A stretch of 29,919 nucleotides of DNA, from the IMG/VR virus record IMGVR_UViG_3300027714_000075, positions 1-29,919 of that record. One strand, 5' to 3'. Below are positions 7,378 through 15,145 of this stretch, one piece after another; position 1 is the stretch's first letter, and every line of letters starts with the position of its first letter. The DNA is from a virus. A program made the translations under genes and the position numbers. The notes under the pieces were generated by a model. That model was given only the letters and a program-made list of their open reading frames with translations. It was not told the origin of the DNA and ran no database searches.

Positions 7378-7390
7378 ATGTATATTTATT
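7378..7390 (-). promoter_or_regulatory. Late promoter-like element for the NTase-neck operon
   Basis: Minus strand AATAAATA at 7390-7383, 5-nt spacer (TACAT), then GTG 7377. An ATG two bases upstream (7379) is immediately followed by TGA, so GTG is the only sensible start. The element begins directly after the T-run of the preceding terminator. Confidence 0.65.
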
Positions 7391-7425
7391 AAAAAAGCCC
7401 GAAGAGGGGTAACTCAACGGGCTTT
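7391..7425 (-). terminator. Rho-independent terminator of the acidic-protein gene
   Basis: Arms AAAGCCCG (7394-7401) and CGGGCTTT (7418-7425) pair perfectly over 8 bp around a 16-nt loop. Read on the minus strand the right-hand arm is followed by a run of six T including the stem end, so it terminates transcripts leaving the gene that ends at 7452. It is the only clear intrinsic terminator seen in the window. Confidence 0.85.
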
Positions 7426-7451
7426 ATTTAAATTAATTTATTTTTTAATGT

Positions 7452-8540
7452 CTAAGCTCCGGGAATGGAACCAAGCTTTATATTACCGACCTTATTGTTT
7501 TTACGGGCATAATTAACTTCTTTGGAATATGTTGAACCAGCGTCAATACCGTAACCACCGCCAGTCTTCTGGACAGCGCCACCAGCAGCGCGAAGCTTAC
7601 CTACTTTATTCTTCCCTCCGCGGCCATAATTAACTTCTTTGCTAAGTGTAGAACCAGCATCGACTCCGTAGCCTCCACCGTCTTTCATTGCTGCTTCTTC
7701 GTCCTCTTCAAAGTCTACTGTTTCGGTCTCAGAGACGTCTACTTCGGTCTCAACATCAACTTCTTGCTCTTGGAGAGCTGCTTGAAGAATATCACAAAGG
7801 GTTTGTGCTAAATCGCTAGGAATTGTTACTGTAATGTCCACCGGCTCTTCTTCGGTAACACCAAGAGCTTCGAGATCTTCTGTTTCTGAAAATTCCTCTT
7901 CGAACTCTTCGGAAACCATTACCTTATTATAAAGTTTATCAAATACGGATTGTTTGGCCATAAAATTATTTAGGCTTCTGCGGGCATTTTTCTCGTGTTC
8001 TGCTAAAATTTCTTCCTCTTCTTCATATGCATCTCTAGCTAACGAGTCTCTCGTGTGTGCTGAAAGACTGCCATTGTCATCTATTTCTTTTTGAGCCTTA
8101 TCTAATAACGCTTTACCGGCTGCACCTTTTCTACCTCTTACCTTCTTTAAAAGGGCTTTATCTGATAAATGACCTGTCTTATCTTCACTCTCATTGTCTT
8201 CTTCTGGACCACCTACATTACCTGTATAAGATACTTGTCCAAATTCTGGTCCTGTTGGCTGTGATCGTTGATTTTGCATACCTGGATTATTACCATCGCC
8301 ATACGTATTGCCTTTAATATTATACAGATTGTCGTCTTTTTCTTTATCTGTCATTGTTGTAATGTCTAGGGCAGCCGGCATAAAGCCACCTTTTTCTGTA
8401 GGCCCTCCAGACTCTAGAGGAGCATTACCAATCTTACCAACTGGTACTGCCTTTTCTTCTTTAACGATTTGTTTCCTTAGCCCATTAAGTACTTGACCAT
8501 ACGCGGCTTCGATTGAATTTAGGTCTTTTTTGTGAGACAT
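7452..8540 (-). CDS. Acidic hypothetical protein with C-terminal repeat, possible prohead core or internal virion protein
   Basis: 362-residue protein starting at ATG 8540 (MSHKKDLNSIEAAYGQVLNGL). An in-frame ATG seven codons upstream is discarded because it lies inside the promoter element. The N-terminal helix with the IEAAYGQVL pattern resembles short N-terminal leaders of T4-type head-internal proteins. Residues about 170-185 are Glu-rich (EEEEILAEHE), residues 210-290 are strongly acidic, and the C terminus holds two copies of GGGYG[VI]DAGST[LY]SKEVNY separated by a Gly/Ala linker. I do not recognise the family. Low-complexity acidic composition, own promoter and own terminator suggest an abundantly made structural or scaffold-like product. 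It is divergent from the large terminase. Confidence 0.6.
   Translation of the reverse strand: MSHKKDLNSIEAAYGQVLNGLRKQIVKEEKAVPVGKIGNAPLESGGPTEKGGFMPAALDITTMTDKEKDDNLYNIKGNTYGDGNNPGMQNQRSQPTGPEFGQVSYTGNVGGPEEDNESEDKTGHLSDKALLKKVRGRKGAAGKALLDKAQKEIDDNGSLSAHTRDSLARDAYEEEEEILAEHEKNARRSLNNFMAKQSVFDKLYNKVMVSEEFEEEFSETEDLEALGVTEEEPVDITVTIPSDLAQTLCDILQAALQEQEVDVETEVDVSETETVDFEEDEEAAMKDGGGYGVDAGSTLSKEVNYGRGGKNKVGKLRAAGGAVQKTGGGYGIDAGSTYSKEVNYARKNNKVGNIKLGSIPGA
7485..7562 (-). repeat. C-terminal coding repeat, copy B (26 residues)
   Basis: Encodes GGGYGIDAGSTYSKEVNY then ARKNNKVG. It pairs with 7599-7679, with near-identical protein sequence and moderate DNA divergence. Confidence 0.85.
7599..7679 (-). 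repeat. C-terminal coding repeat, copy A (27 residues)
   Basis: Encodes GGGYGVDAGSTLSKEVNY then GRGGKNKVG, the first of the two repeats in the acidic protein. Confidence 0.85.
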
Positions 8541-8553
8541 GTAATTATTTATG
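8541..8553 (-). promoter_or_regulatory. Late promoter-like element for the acidic-protein gene
   Basis: Minus strand CATAAATA at 8553-8546, 5-nt spacer (ATTAC), then ATG 8540. It lies 6 bp from the opposing terminase element. Confidence 0.7.
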
Positions 8554-8559
8554 TTGCCC

Positions 8560-8572
8560 ATTAAATATTTCT
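8560..8572 (+). promoter_or_regulatory. Late promoter-like element for the terminase gene
   Basis: ATTAAATA at 8560-8567, 5-nt spacer (TTTCT), then GTG 8573. The position rules out the longer upstream open frame from 8513. Confidence 0.6.
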
Positions 8573-10315
8573 GTGACTAGGCAAGATAATATGTTCTATA
8601 TGGGGAACCGTAACTTACCCAATGTTAATTGGAAGGGCGAGTACTCCAAACAGCAAGTAAGGGACCTTAAAAAGGCTAGTGGTAACATACTCTACTTTGC
8701 TGAGAACTTTTTTCACATCATTAACCTAGATAGAGGTAAAGAAAGAATAAAGCTGTATAAGCCTCAAAAAAGAGCTCTAAGAAAAATGAGAGACACTAGG
8801 TTTTTCTGTCTTTTAGCATCTAGACAGATTGGTAAGTCGACTATGATGACCATTTATATATTGTGGCAAGCATGCTTTAACAATGATCAACGTATATTAT
8901 TAGTAGCAAACAAAGAGGCAACAGCTATTGAGATCTTCCAACGGGTAAGAATGGCATACGAAGAGCTGCCAAACTGGTTAAAGCCTCCTGTTAAAGAGTA
9001 TGCTAAGACATCCATGACATTAGAAAATGGAAGTAGAATAGGGATTACAACTACTACCGGTACTGCTGCTCGTGGTCAATCTGTTAACTGTCTTGTTATT
9101 GATGAGATGGCTTTTATTGAGTCTCATTTAGTAGATGAGTTTTGGAAATCAGTTTTTCCTATTATTACTTCTTCTAAAAAATCTAAAGTGTTTGTTTGTT
9201 CAACTGCAAATGGGACTGATAATCTATTTTATAAGTTATATACAGGGGCTATTGAAGGCACAAATAGTTGGACTCATGATAAAATAAGATGGGATGAGAT
9301 TCCTGGTCGCGATGCAGCGTGGGCCAAAGATACCAAAACAGCTCTAGGGTCTGCTGATGCTTGGTTACAGGAATTTGAATGTGAGTTTATTCATTCAGGT
9401 GAATCAACACTAGATGATGAACTGTTCGAAGAAATGATGCAGAAGGTATCTAAACCAAAGATTATACTAGATGAAGGACACTATAAGATTTGGGAAGAAC
9501 CAGATGATGCTAAGCTATACGTCGCTGGTGTTGATATATCTGAAGGAGTTGGTGTTGATGCTTCTGTTATTCAAATATTAGATATTACTGATCTAAGGGA
9601 TATTAAACAAGTGGCTATATATAGAAACAATAAGATACCTCCTTTAGAGTTTACTAATAGGGTATATAAAATTCTTCGTAACTGGGGATCGCCTCTAGCT
9701 TTAATAGAACGAAACAATTGTGGTGCTCAGGTAGTAGATAGATTAGCCACTGATTTAGGATATGAAAAGATAGTATCGTATGGAAATGCTAATGCACATC
9801 GGCGCAAAGTAATGAGAGGTATGATAGCTCATACTAATACAAAGTATAAAGGGGTACTAAACATGCGCTATTTTATGAATGAAGTACGTACTGTTCATAT
9901 AAATGAAGAAGAAACAGTAATGGAGCTAAGAAACTTTGTTAGATACCCCAATGGCACATGGAAAGCTCGATCTGGATTTCATGATGATCGGGTAATGGCT
10001 ATATTATATAGCCTCTTTATATTAGAGAAAGAAATTACAGAGCGCTTCTTTGAAATTGTAGAAGAAGATGATATGGGTAAACCATTAGTTATAGAGCCAA
10101 TGGATTTTGGTATTGACTACTTTGAAGATCCAACGTCAATTTACCTTGATGAGGAAATTGTAGGTGGGCATAACCACGCATTGCCAGCAATAGTATGGGG
10201 AATGGGAGAGGAGCAAAATGCTGATATGGATGAGTTACAATCATATGGATTTCAGCTAATAGGTGAAAAGCCGCCAGAAAACTGGCAGGGGGAGTTATGG
10301 AGACCGGGTCCCTAA
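8573..10315 (+). CDS. 17: Terminase large subunit (T4 gp17-like)
   Basis: 580-residue DNA-packaging motor with both expected domains. ATPase: Walker A SRQIGKST (residues 83-90), Walker B LVIDE (174-178, catalytic Glu178) and coupling motif STAN (210-213). RNase H-type nuclease: Asp321 in VAGVDISEG, Glu379 in LALIER, and Asp471/Asp472 in SGFHDDR. It pumps DNA into the prohead and cuts concatemers at headful. T4 gp17 is 610 residues, so the length is normal. The start is GTG at 8573, set by the promoter spacing; ATG codons at 8591 and 8600 in the same frame are alternatives. The partner small subunit is not adjacent: a candidate lies on the other strand at 22850-23296. Confidence 0.95.
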   Translation: MTRQDNMFYMGNRNLPNVNWKGEYSKQQVRDLKKASGNILYFAENFFHIINLDRGKERIKLYKPQKRALRKMRDTRFFCLLASRQIGKSTMMTIYILWQACFNNDQRILLVANKEATAIEIFQRVRMAYEELPNWLKPPVKEYAKTSMTLENGSRIGITTTTGTAARGQSVNCLVIDEMAFIESHLVDEFWKSVFPIITSSKKSKVFVCSTANGTDNLFYKLYTGAIEGTNSWTHDKIRWDEIPGRDAAWAKDTKTALGSADAWLQEFECEFIHSGESTLDDELFEEMMQKVSKPKIILDEGHYKIWEEPDDAKLYVAGVDISEGVGVDASVIQILDITDLRDIKQVAIYRNNKIPPLEFTNRVYKILRNWGSPLALIERNNCGAQVVDRLATDLGYEKIVSYGNANAHRRKVMRGMIAHTNTKYKGVLNMRYFMNEVRTVHINEEETVMELRNFVRYPNGTWKARSGFHDDRVMAILYSLFILEKEITERFFEIVEEDDMGKPLVIEPMDFGIDYFEDPTSIYLDEEIVGGHNHALPAIVWGMGEEQNADMDELQSYGFQLIGEKPPENWQGELWRPGP

Positions 10316-10333
10316 GGCTATCGATAACAGCCC

Positions 10334-10341
10334 ACTAAATA
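10334..10341 (+). promoter_or_regulatory. Late promoter-like element upstream of the first tube-fold gene
   Basis: ACTAAATA at 10334-10341, but 18 nt before ATG 10360. This is the main exception to the short spacing seen elsewhere and would give a leader of about a dozen bases. Confidence 0.45.
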
Positions 10342-10359
10342 ATAATAGACTAATAAGAT

Positions 10360-10941
10360 ATGGCTAAAAATGTATACCAGCAGTCAATGCTAAATAAATC
10401 AAGAGCTGATAAATTCTTGTTGGTCTTTGATATTCCGCCTATATTAAGAGAGTTTAATAAAAAACTAAGTCAGAGTAATACGACTATTATTAGCGACTCA
10501 GTACAATTTTCTATTTTTGGAACAACTGTACCAGAAATCACCGTACCTGCAGTAGAAAACAGATATGCAGGAAATACTCTATACGTATCTTCTCACGGCA
10601 AGAATCCTTATCCGCCTGTTAGTGTAAATTTTAATGTTGATAACGAATATAAAAATTACTGGGTAATGTATCAATGGTTAAATTTATTGCATGACCAATA
10701 TGAGGGAAGATATAATGCTAGAGAAATAAATGAAAATGATCCAGATTTTAATGATTATCAAACAAATTTAACAATATACGGTAAAGATGAATTTAATAAT
10801 AACAGAATAAAATTTACATATACCAAGGCTTTTCCTACCACTGTCGAAGCAATAACTTATAATTATCAAACACCAGATGAGATTTCAGCTGGGTTTACGT
10901 TTGTCTATTCACAATTACACACAGAAGTAATTAATTTTTGA
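10360..10941 (+). CDS. Tail-tube-fold structural protein (gp19/gp54-type), paralogue 1
   Basis: 193-residue protein with a layout like contractile-tail tube proteins: an N-terminal strand (DKFLLVFDIPPI), a V-P-x-I-x-V-P-A segment, NRYAGNTLYVSSHG, a central VSVNFNVDNEYKNYWVMYQWLN block, and a final AFPTTVEAITYNYQTPDE followed by GFTFVYSQL. The closing F-P-x-x-V-E-x-x-x-Y block is shared with the protein at 14535. It lies between terminase and sheath, where T4 has no gene. It is probably a virion tube, tail-completion or baseplate-tube component; which one cannot be decided from sequence. Confidence 0.55.
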   Translation: MAKNVYQQSMLNKSRADKFLLVFDIPPILREFNKKLSQSNTTIISDSVQFSIFGTTVPEITVPAVENRYAGNTLYVSSHGKNPYPPVSVNFNVDNEYKNYWVMYQWLNLLHDQYEGRYNAREINENDPDFNDYQTNLTIYGKDEFNNNRIKFTYTKAFPTTVEAITYNYQTPDEISAGFTFVYSQLHTEVINF

Positions 10942-10960
10942 ATTTATTTGTCTGGAAAAG

Positions 10961-10973
10961 GATAAATAATTTT
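10961..10973 (+). promoter_or_regulatory. Late promoter-like element for the sheath gene
   Basis: GATAAATA at 10961-10968, 5-nt spacer (ATTTT), then ATG 10974. It settles the start as MAQRTITSPG rather than the in-frame ATG at 10938. Confidence 0.7.
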
Positions 10974-13910
10974 ATGGCACAACGTACGATTACCTCTCCG
11001 GGAGTAGAAATTAGAGAATCTGATCTTTCACTCACAACGCCACAGAATATTGGAACAAATGTTTATGTAACTGGGTTTGCACAACAAGGTCCACTAGATG
11101 AAGTGTTGAAGATTACTTCAAAACAAGAATTGAATCAAATTTTTGGAGTTCCAACTAATTCTGCAGAAAGATATTTTTATTATACAATTAGTGAGTTGTT
11201 AAATTCACCAGCAAATGTATATGCAACTAGAATGCCTTATGGCGAAGGGACAGGTGATGGGTTTGGTTCCAAATATTCAGCATTAGTTTATCCCACAAGA
11301 CTAGTTTCCGGCTCAACCGGAAGCGACACACTGAGTGCTACTGTAGTAAACTTTAATAAAGATATTCTTTTGGGGTCGATGACTGCCGCCGCGGCGGCCT
11401 TATCTGGTACGTATATTTCATTGCAAATAGGTAGAGGTTACGATTCGTCAGGTGCCGGGTTAACCAAGACTGTTGGTTTTAGTGGGTATGTAGGCCCACT
11501 AGGGTCACAAACATTACTGGGAGGTGTTACTGCAAGACCACCTGGTGACCGGACTATGCCTGATTGGTGGGTGGACTTTAATGCTCAGGCTGGATTGAGC
11601 GCAGATCCGCACGGAAGTGCTATTTGGAATGGTAGTGGTGAAGGAGACGTGTCACCAGTCGGGGTAAATACGATAGGTAGCGTTATAAGTGCTTTTGCTG
11701 AAACTATTAGATTGTCTTCAGGACAATATGCAGGAGGTGAACTTGGATACCATGTACATGGAGGTGGATCATCGGAATCGGAAACAACCATCAGAGACTA
11801 TACCAACGTCTTAAACCATACAGTTACATTTACTTTAACTGCTGCAGAGGATAACGGTGGTGATCAAAAAATTATCCAATCAATTACACCAGGATATGAA
11901 GATCCTGGCGATACATGGACTTTAGCTCTTTCCACTAACCAGTTAATTCGTACTACTCTAGATGTCCTATCCGGAACTTATGTGTTAGGTCATCCTACTC
12001 ACTTAGAGCTTACCGAAGGAGAATATCTTAGCGCGGTTGAAGGCACGGCATGGGATTGGTCTACAGAAGCTAGCTTACAGAATTCATTTAGTGCCATTGG
12101 ATCTTCAGGCGGTGCAGGAGCAGTTTTATTAAACAAGTCGACTTCAACAATTAATGATCAATTTGAGGGATACTACGTTGGAATAGCTGATAACACCAAC
12201 CTTAACCCTGCTAGCAACTTTGACAGTATACTAAGAGTTAAGACGATAGATTCAGAATCTTCAGCAATTAGTTCGTATGTTACAATCCCTAGTGGTATTC
12301 TTCAGTTCTCTGTATCTGCTAATTTCCAAACTGGAGCTTCTAACTCAGTATCTGAAATAATGGAAAATCTTACTGATTACGATATTAATGGTAGAGAAGA
12401 TGATGATGTATTAAACTTAGGTGTATTTAAATTACGTAAGTCAATTTATGCAACTGAGGCGTTTAAGTTAGATTATGTATTAGAAGATGGTATAGTTGGA
12501 TCAATTAACCAATTTAGAACGCAGCTTAATCCACGTGGAGGATTAGATGTACCATTCTTTATTGAGCGAAAAGATACAAACTCAAGAAACGTTTCAATTA
12601 AGATTAACGATTATATTACTAACAGATTAAGAGGTAGCGATGCGTTAGATACTGACGGTAATCCCATTAAGAAGATCAGAGTTTTGACGCAACAGTTAAC
12701 AGCAAACTCAGATAGTACACAAACTGGTATTGATGAAAATCTCATGACCGGTCTTGTGGATGTGCTTGGTAAAGCGGATAATTTATACCCACTAGGTGCT
12801 TATACTAATAGTAAAGTAACTACCAAATTGCTTGGTAACATTCCTACAAAACTTGAAAGAGCTCTTGATGCAGTTAAGAATGATGACATCTATGATATTG
12901 ACGTTGTATGTGAGGGTGGTCTAGGAACAATTTACTCGGTAGCTTGCGCTGCTGCATCTGGTGACTATTATGATGAATTTGATACCAGTGAGTCTGTTCT
13001 AGAAGCATTTAACGGACTTAGAACATCTGGTGATATAAGTGGCACAGCACGAAGTTTAAGAAATAACTACTCAACTATCTTTAACAAATTAGAGCAATTC
13101 TGCTCTCCTCCTTATCTTGGAGGAGGTAGAGGTGATTGTATATTAATTGCTGATCCATTGAGACAAATATTTGTACTAGGTGATGAGTCTAAAGTGTTAG
13201 ACAACACTAGCAGAAATTTCCAAAAGGATTTGTATTGGCCAATTAGGCACCAGTTTGAGAATGAAAATACTTCTTATGCTGCTACTTATGCTAACTGGGC
13301 ATTAGTTTATGATGACTATTCCGGTCAGCAGGTTTGGGTCCCATTCTCTGGATTTGCTGGAGCTATAATGGCTAGAACAGACGCTGCAACCTTCCCATGG
13401 TTTGCGCCAGCAGGCTTTACCAGAGGGTTGGTTCTCTTTGCTAATGATATTGCAGTTAATCCTAATCAAAAGCAAAGAGATGAGTTATATAAGGCTAATC
13501 TCAACCCGGTAGCGTTCTTCCCATCACAGGGACAAGTAGTATTCGGTCAAAAGACACTTAGCAAGAAGCCAAGTGCATTTGATAGAATTAACGTTAGAAG
13601 GTTATTCTTAGCGCTTGAAAGGCCTACTAAGAAAGTTTCAAGATTCTTCGTATTTGAGCAAAATACAGAGTTTACTAGAACCAGGATTATTAATACACTT
13701 ACCCCGATATTTGAAAGGGCTAAGAACAACGAAGGTTTATATGACTACTTGATAGTATGTGATGAAAGAAACAACACACCATCAGTTATCGATGCTAATG
13801 AGCTAGTGGTTGATATATACATCAAGCCTACTAGAACAGCAGAGTTTATCTTAGTTAACTTCTACGCTACAAGGACAGATGCTAATTTCGAAGAGTTAAT
13901 TGGCGGTTAA
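10974..13910 (+). CDS. 18: Tail sheath protein (T4 gp18-like), enlarged
   Basis: 978 residues against 659 in T4. Residues 1-110 (ITSPGVEIRE, NVYVTGFAQQGP, TRMPYGEG) are the conserved N-terminal domain that begins in nearly all contractile sheaths. The C-terminal part, including LYWPIRHQFEN, ANWALVYDDYSG, FFVFEQNTEFTRTRI and the final LVNFYATRTDANFEELIGG, is the conserved inner domain that wraps the tube and links neighbours. The extra length lies mainly at about residues 110-450, a Gly/Ser/Thr-rich, low-complexity-looking region whose DNA is richer in G+C (32 of 60 bases at 11581-11640), likely an exposed outer domain. The sheath contracts to drive the tube through the envelope. The tube gene follows directly. 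Confidence 0.93.
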   Translation: MAQRTITSPGVEIRESDLSLTTPQNIGTNVYVTGFAQQGPLDEVLKITSKQELNQIFGVPTNSAERYFYYTISELLNSPANVYATRMPYGEGTGDGFGSKYSALVYPTRLVSGSTGSDTLSATVVNFNKDILLGSMTAAAAALSGTYISLQIGRGYDSSGAGLTKTVGFSGYVGPLGSQTLLGGVTARPPGDRTMPDWWVDFNAQAGLSADPHGSAIWNGSGEGDVSPVGVNTIGSVISAFAETIRLSSGQYAGGELGYHVHGGGSSESETTIRDYTNVLNHTVTFTLTAAEDNGGDQKIIQSITPGYEDPGDTWTLALSTNQLIRTTLDVLSGTYVLGHPTHLELTEGEYLSAVEGTAWDWSTEASLQNSFSAIGSSGGAGAVLLNKSTSTINDQFEGYYVGIADNTNLNPASNFDSILRVKTIDSESSAISSYVTIPSGILQFSVSANFQTGASNSVSEIMENLTDYDINGREDDDVLNLGVFKLRKSIYATEAFKLDYVLEDGIVGSINQFRTQLNPRGGLDVPFFIERKDTNSRNVSIKINDYITNRLRGSDALDTDGNPIKKIRVLTQQLTANSDSTQTGIDENLMTGLVDVLGKADNLYPLGAYTNSKVTTKLLGNIPTKLERALDAVKNDDIYDIDVVCEGGLGTIYSVACAAASGDYYDEFDTSESVLEAFNGLRTSGDISGTARSLRNNYSTIFNKLEQFCSPPYLGGGRGDCILIADPLRQIFVLGDESKVLDNTSRNFQKDLYWPIRHQFENENTSYAATYANWALVYDDYSGQQVWVPFSGFAGAIMARTDAATFPWFAPAGFTRGLVLFANDIAVNPNQKQRDELYKANLNPVAFFPSQGQVVFGQKTLSKKPSAFDRINVRRLFLALERPTKKVSRFFVFEQNTEFTRTRIINTLTPIFERAKNNEGLYDYLIVCDERNNTPSVIDANELVVDIYIKPTRTAEFILVNFYATRTDANFEELIGG

Positions 13911-13921
13911 TAAAAACATTT

Positions 13922-13934
13922 AATAAATAATCAT
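13922..13934 (+). promoter_or_regulatory. Late promoter-like element for the tail tube gene
   Basis: AATAAATA at 13922-13929, 5-nt spacer (ATCAT), then ATG 13935. Confidence 0.7.
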
Positions 13935-14486
13935 ATGGCAACAACAATTCAAGACTTCTTTACAAGAGCGGCAGAAAAGCAATTTTCACGAGATTTCTTA
14001 TTCCGAGTTAGACAAATCGATATAACAGGGCCTACACCTGGATCTATAATTCGATTTGACGGGGAAAGTGATTTAGTTTATGCAAGAACAGCAGCTTTAC
14101 CGGGCAGGACTATAGAAAATAAAAATGTTAGCTACTTTGGTCAAGAGTTTCAGCTCCCAGGAAGAGCAACATATAATAATGCTGCTGCATATTCTATAGA
14201 ATTCTACCATGATGAAGATTGCGATCTTAGATCTAAAATGGAAGCAGCTTCTAGAGCTGTTTGGAATAATGATAATTCGTTAGGCCAATACGGTATGCCA
14301 GGTAACGAGTCAATAATTAACTTGGTACAGATCGACAAGCAATTAAACGATGTCAGAAATATTGAGCTAGTGGGCGCTTCACTTAGAGAAATCGGTGATG
14401 TTTCTTATACCATAGCTGAAGGTACTGGTGAGGTTGTTAACTTTCCTGTTACATTCGCTTATCACTATTATAGAGACTTCAGTTAA
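13935..14486 (+). CDS. 19: Tail tube protein (T4 gp19-like)
   Basis: 183 residues (T4 gp19 has 163). The pattern is that of myovirus tail tube monomers: FSRDFLFRVRQID at the start, LVYARTAALPGRTIENK, the FGQEFQLPGRATYNN loop, YSIEFYHDEDCDLR, and the C-terminal strand VVNFPVTFAYHYYRDF. Monomers stack as hexameric rings to form the inner tube through which DNA passes. Placement immediately after the sheath matches the T4 order 18-19. Of the three tube-fold proteins in the window this one fits the canonical family best. Confidence 0.88.
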   Translation: MATTIQDFFTRAAEKQFSRDFLFRVRQIDITGPTPGSIIRFDGESDLVYARTAALPGRTIENKNVSYFGQEFQLPGRATYNNAAAYSIEFYHDEDCDLRSKMEAASRAVWNNDNSLGQYGMPGNESIINLVQIDKQLNDVRNIELVGASLREIGDVSYTIAEGTGEVVNFPVTFAYHYYRDFS

Positions 14487-14521
14487 TTTGCTGGGAAAAA
14501 GGTTAGCCCCCTAGGTTAACC

Positions 14522-14534
14522 CCTAAATAATAGT
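14522..14534 (+). promoter_or_regulatory. Late promoter-like element for the second tube paralogue
   Basis: CCTAAATA at 14522-14529, 5-nt spacer (ATAGT), then ATG 14535. Just upstream lie two near-copies of GGTTAgCCCCcTA in tandem. Confidence 0.65.
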
Positions 14535-15137
14535 ATGCCTGGCACCCCGGTAAGAGATTTTTTACAATCATTTAGTACTGATGAAAAGTACTTTATTCCA
14601 CATCCGTTCTTATGGAAGGTACGTTTCGAGACTAGTAATGCAATTAAAGGGCAGATTAATGCAGCATTAAACAAGGCAGGTGAAGATTGGAGAGCAAGGA
14701 CGTTTCCAGACGACTATACTAAGAATGGCAGTGTACTAGTAGCTCAAACCATTACAATCCCTGGCGAACAAACTTCCTTTCAGGAAGTTGGGCAAGCAAA
14801 TAGAGGAGGATTTTTACCTGGTTATGGGGTTACACAAAGAGAAAGCTTTTTAACTAGACAGTTAACTATTAACTTTATTGAGACTGATCAAGATATATGC
14901 CATGACTTTTTTACACCGTGGTTAATAGCGATTGGCATAGACGGACTAATTAACCAACAATTAAAATGTAACATTACTTTAAAGCAGTACAATAATCAAG
15001 GAAAGTTACGTAAAGGCTTCATATTTGACAAGGCGTTTCCTACTAACGTCGAAGGCGGAGGCACTCTAAGTTATGCTGACAGTGAATTTATAGTTAAAAC
15101 AGTTACTTTTGGTTGTAAAAATTATAGGCAGCTATAA
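14535..15137 (+). CDS. Tail-tube-fold protein, possibly baseplate tube initiator (gp54-like)
   Basis: 200 residues. The core resembles the tube fold: HPFLWKVRFET, SVLVAQTITIPGEQ, RQLTINFIETDQDICHDFFTPWL, CNITLKQYN, then FDKAFPTNVEGGGTLSYADSEFIVKTVTFGCKNY. The ending F-P-x-x-V-E-x-x-x-L-S-Y-x-D-x-E is typical of tube and tube-initiator proteins. In T4 the baseplate-side starters are gp48 and gp54. Its position between gp19 and the hub/chaperone genes, and the longer N terminus, favour a baseplate-proximal ring component, but a second tube subunit cannot be excluded. Confidence 0.55.
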   Translation: MPGTPVRDFLQSFSTDEKYFIPHPFLWKVRFETSNAIKGQINAALNKAGEDWRARTFPDDYTKNGSVLVAQTITIPGEQTSFQEVGQANRGGFLPGYGVTQRESFLTRQLTINFIETDQDICHDFFTPWLIAIGIDGLINQQLKCNITLKQYNNQGKLRKGFIFDKAFPTNVEGGGTLSYADSEFIVKTVTFGCKNYRQL

Positions 15138-15145
15138 TTAATCAT
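15133..15145 (+). promoter_or_regulatory. Degenerate late promoter-like element for the gp26-like gene
   Basis: TATAATTA at 15133-15140 (one or two mismatches to TATAAATA), 5-nt spacer (ATCAT), then ATG 15146. The element overlaps the stop of the preceding gene. Confidence 0.5.

Noticed and set aside
8513-8572. N-terminal extension of the large terminase from ATG 8513
   Set aside because: It would overlap the divergent gene and its promoter, is cysteine-rich and unlike terminases, and the late element places the start at GTG 8573.
10316-10332. GGCT...AGCC hairpin after the terminase gene as a terminator
   Set aside because: Only four paired bases with an internal mismatch, and no T-run follows.
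10938-10973. N-terminal extension of the sheath from ATG 10938
   Set aside because: The 12 extra codons run through the GATAAATA element and overlap the previous stop; MAQRTITSPG is the family-typical start.
14498-14528. GGTTAGCCCCCTA / GGTTAACCCCTA tandem before the tube paralogue as an operator or terminator
   Set aside because: The repeat is real but short and imperfect, makes at most a 5-bp stem without T-run, and has no second copy in the window.
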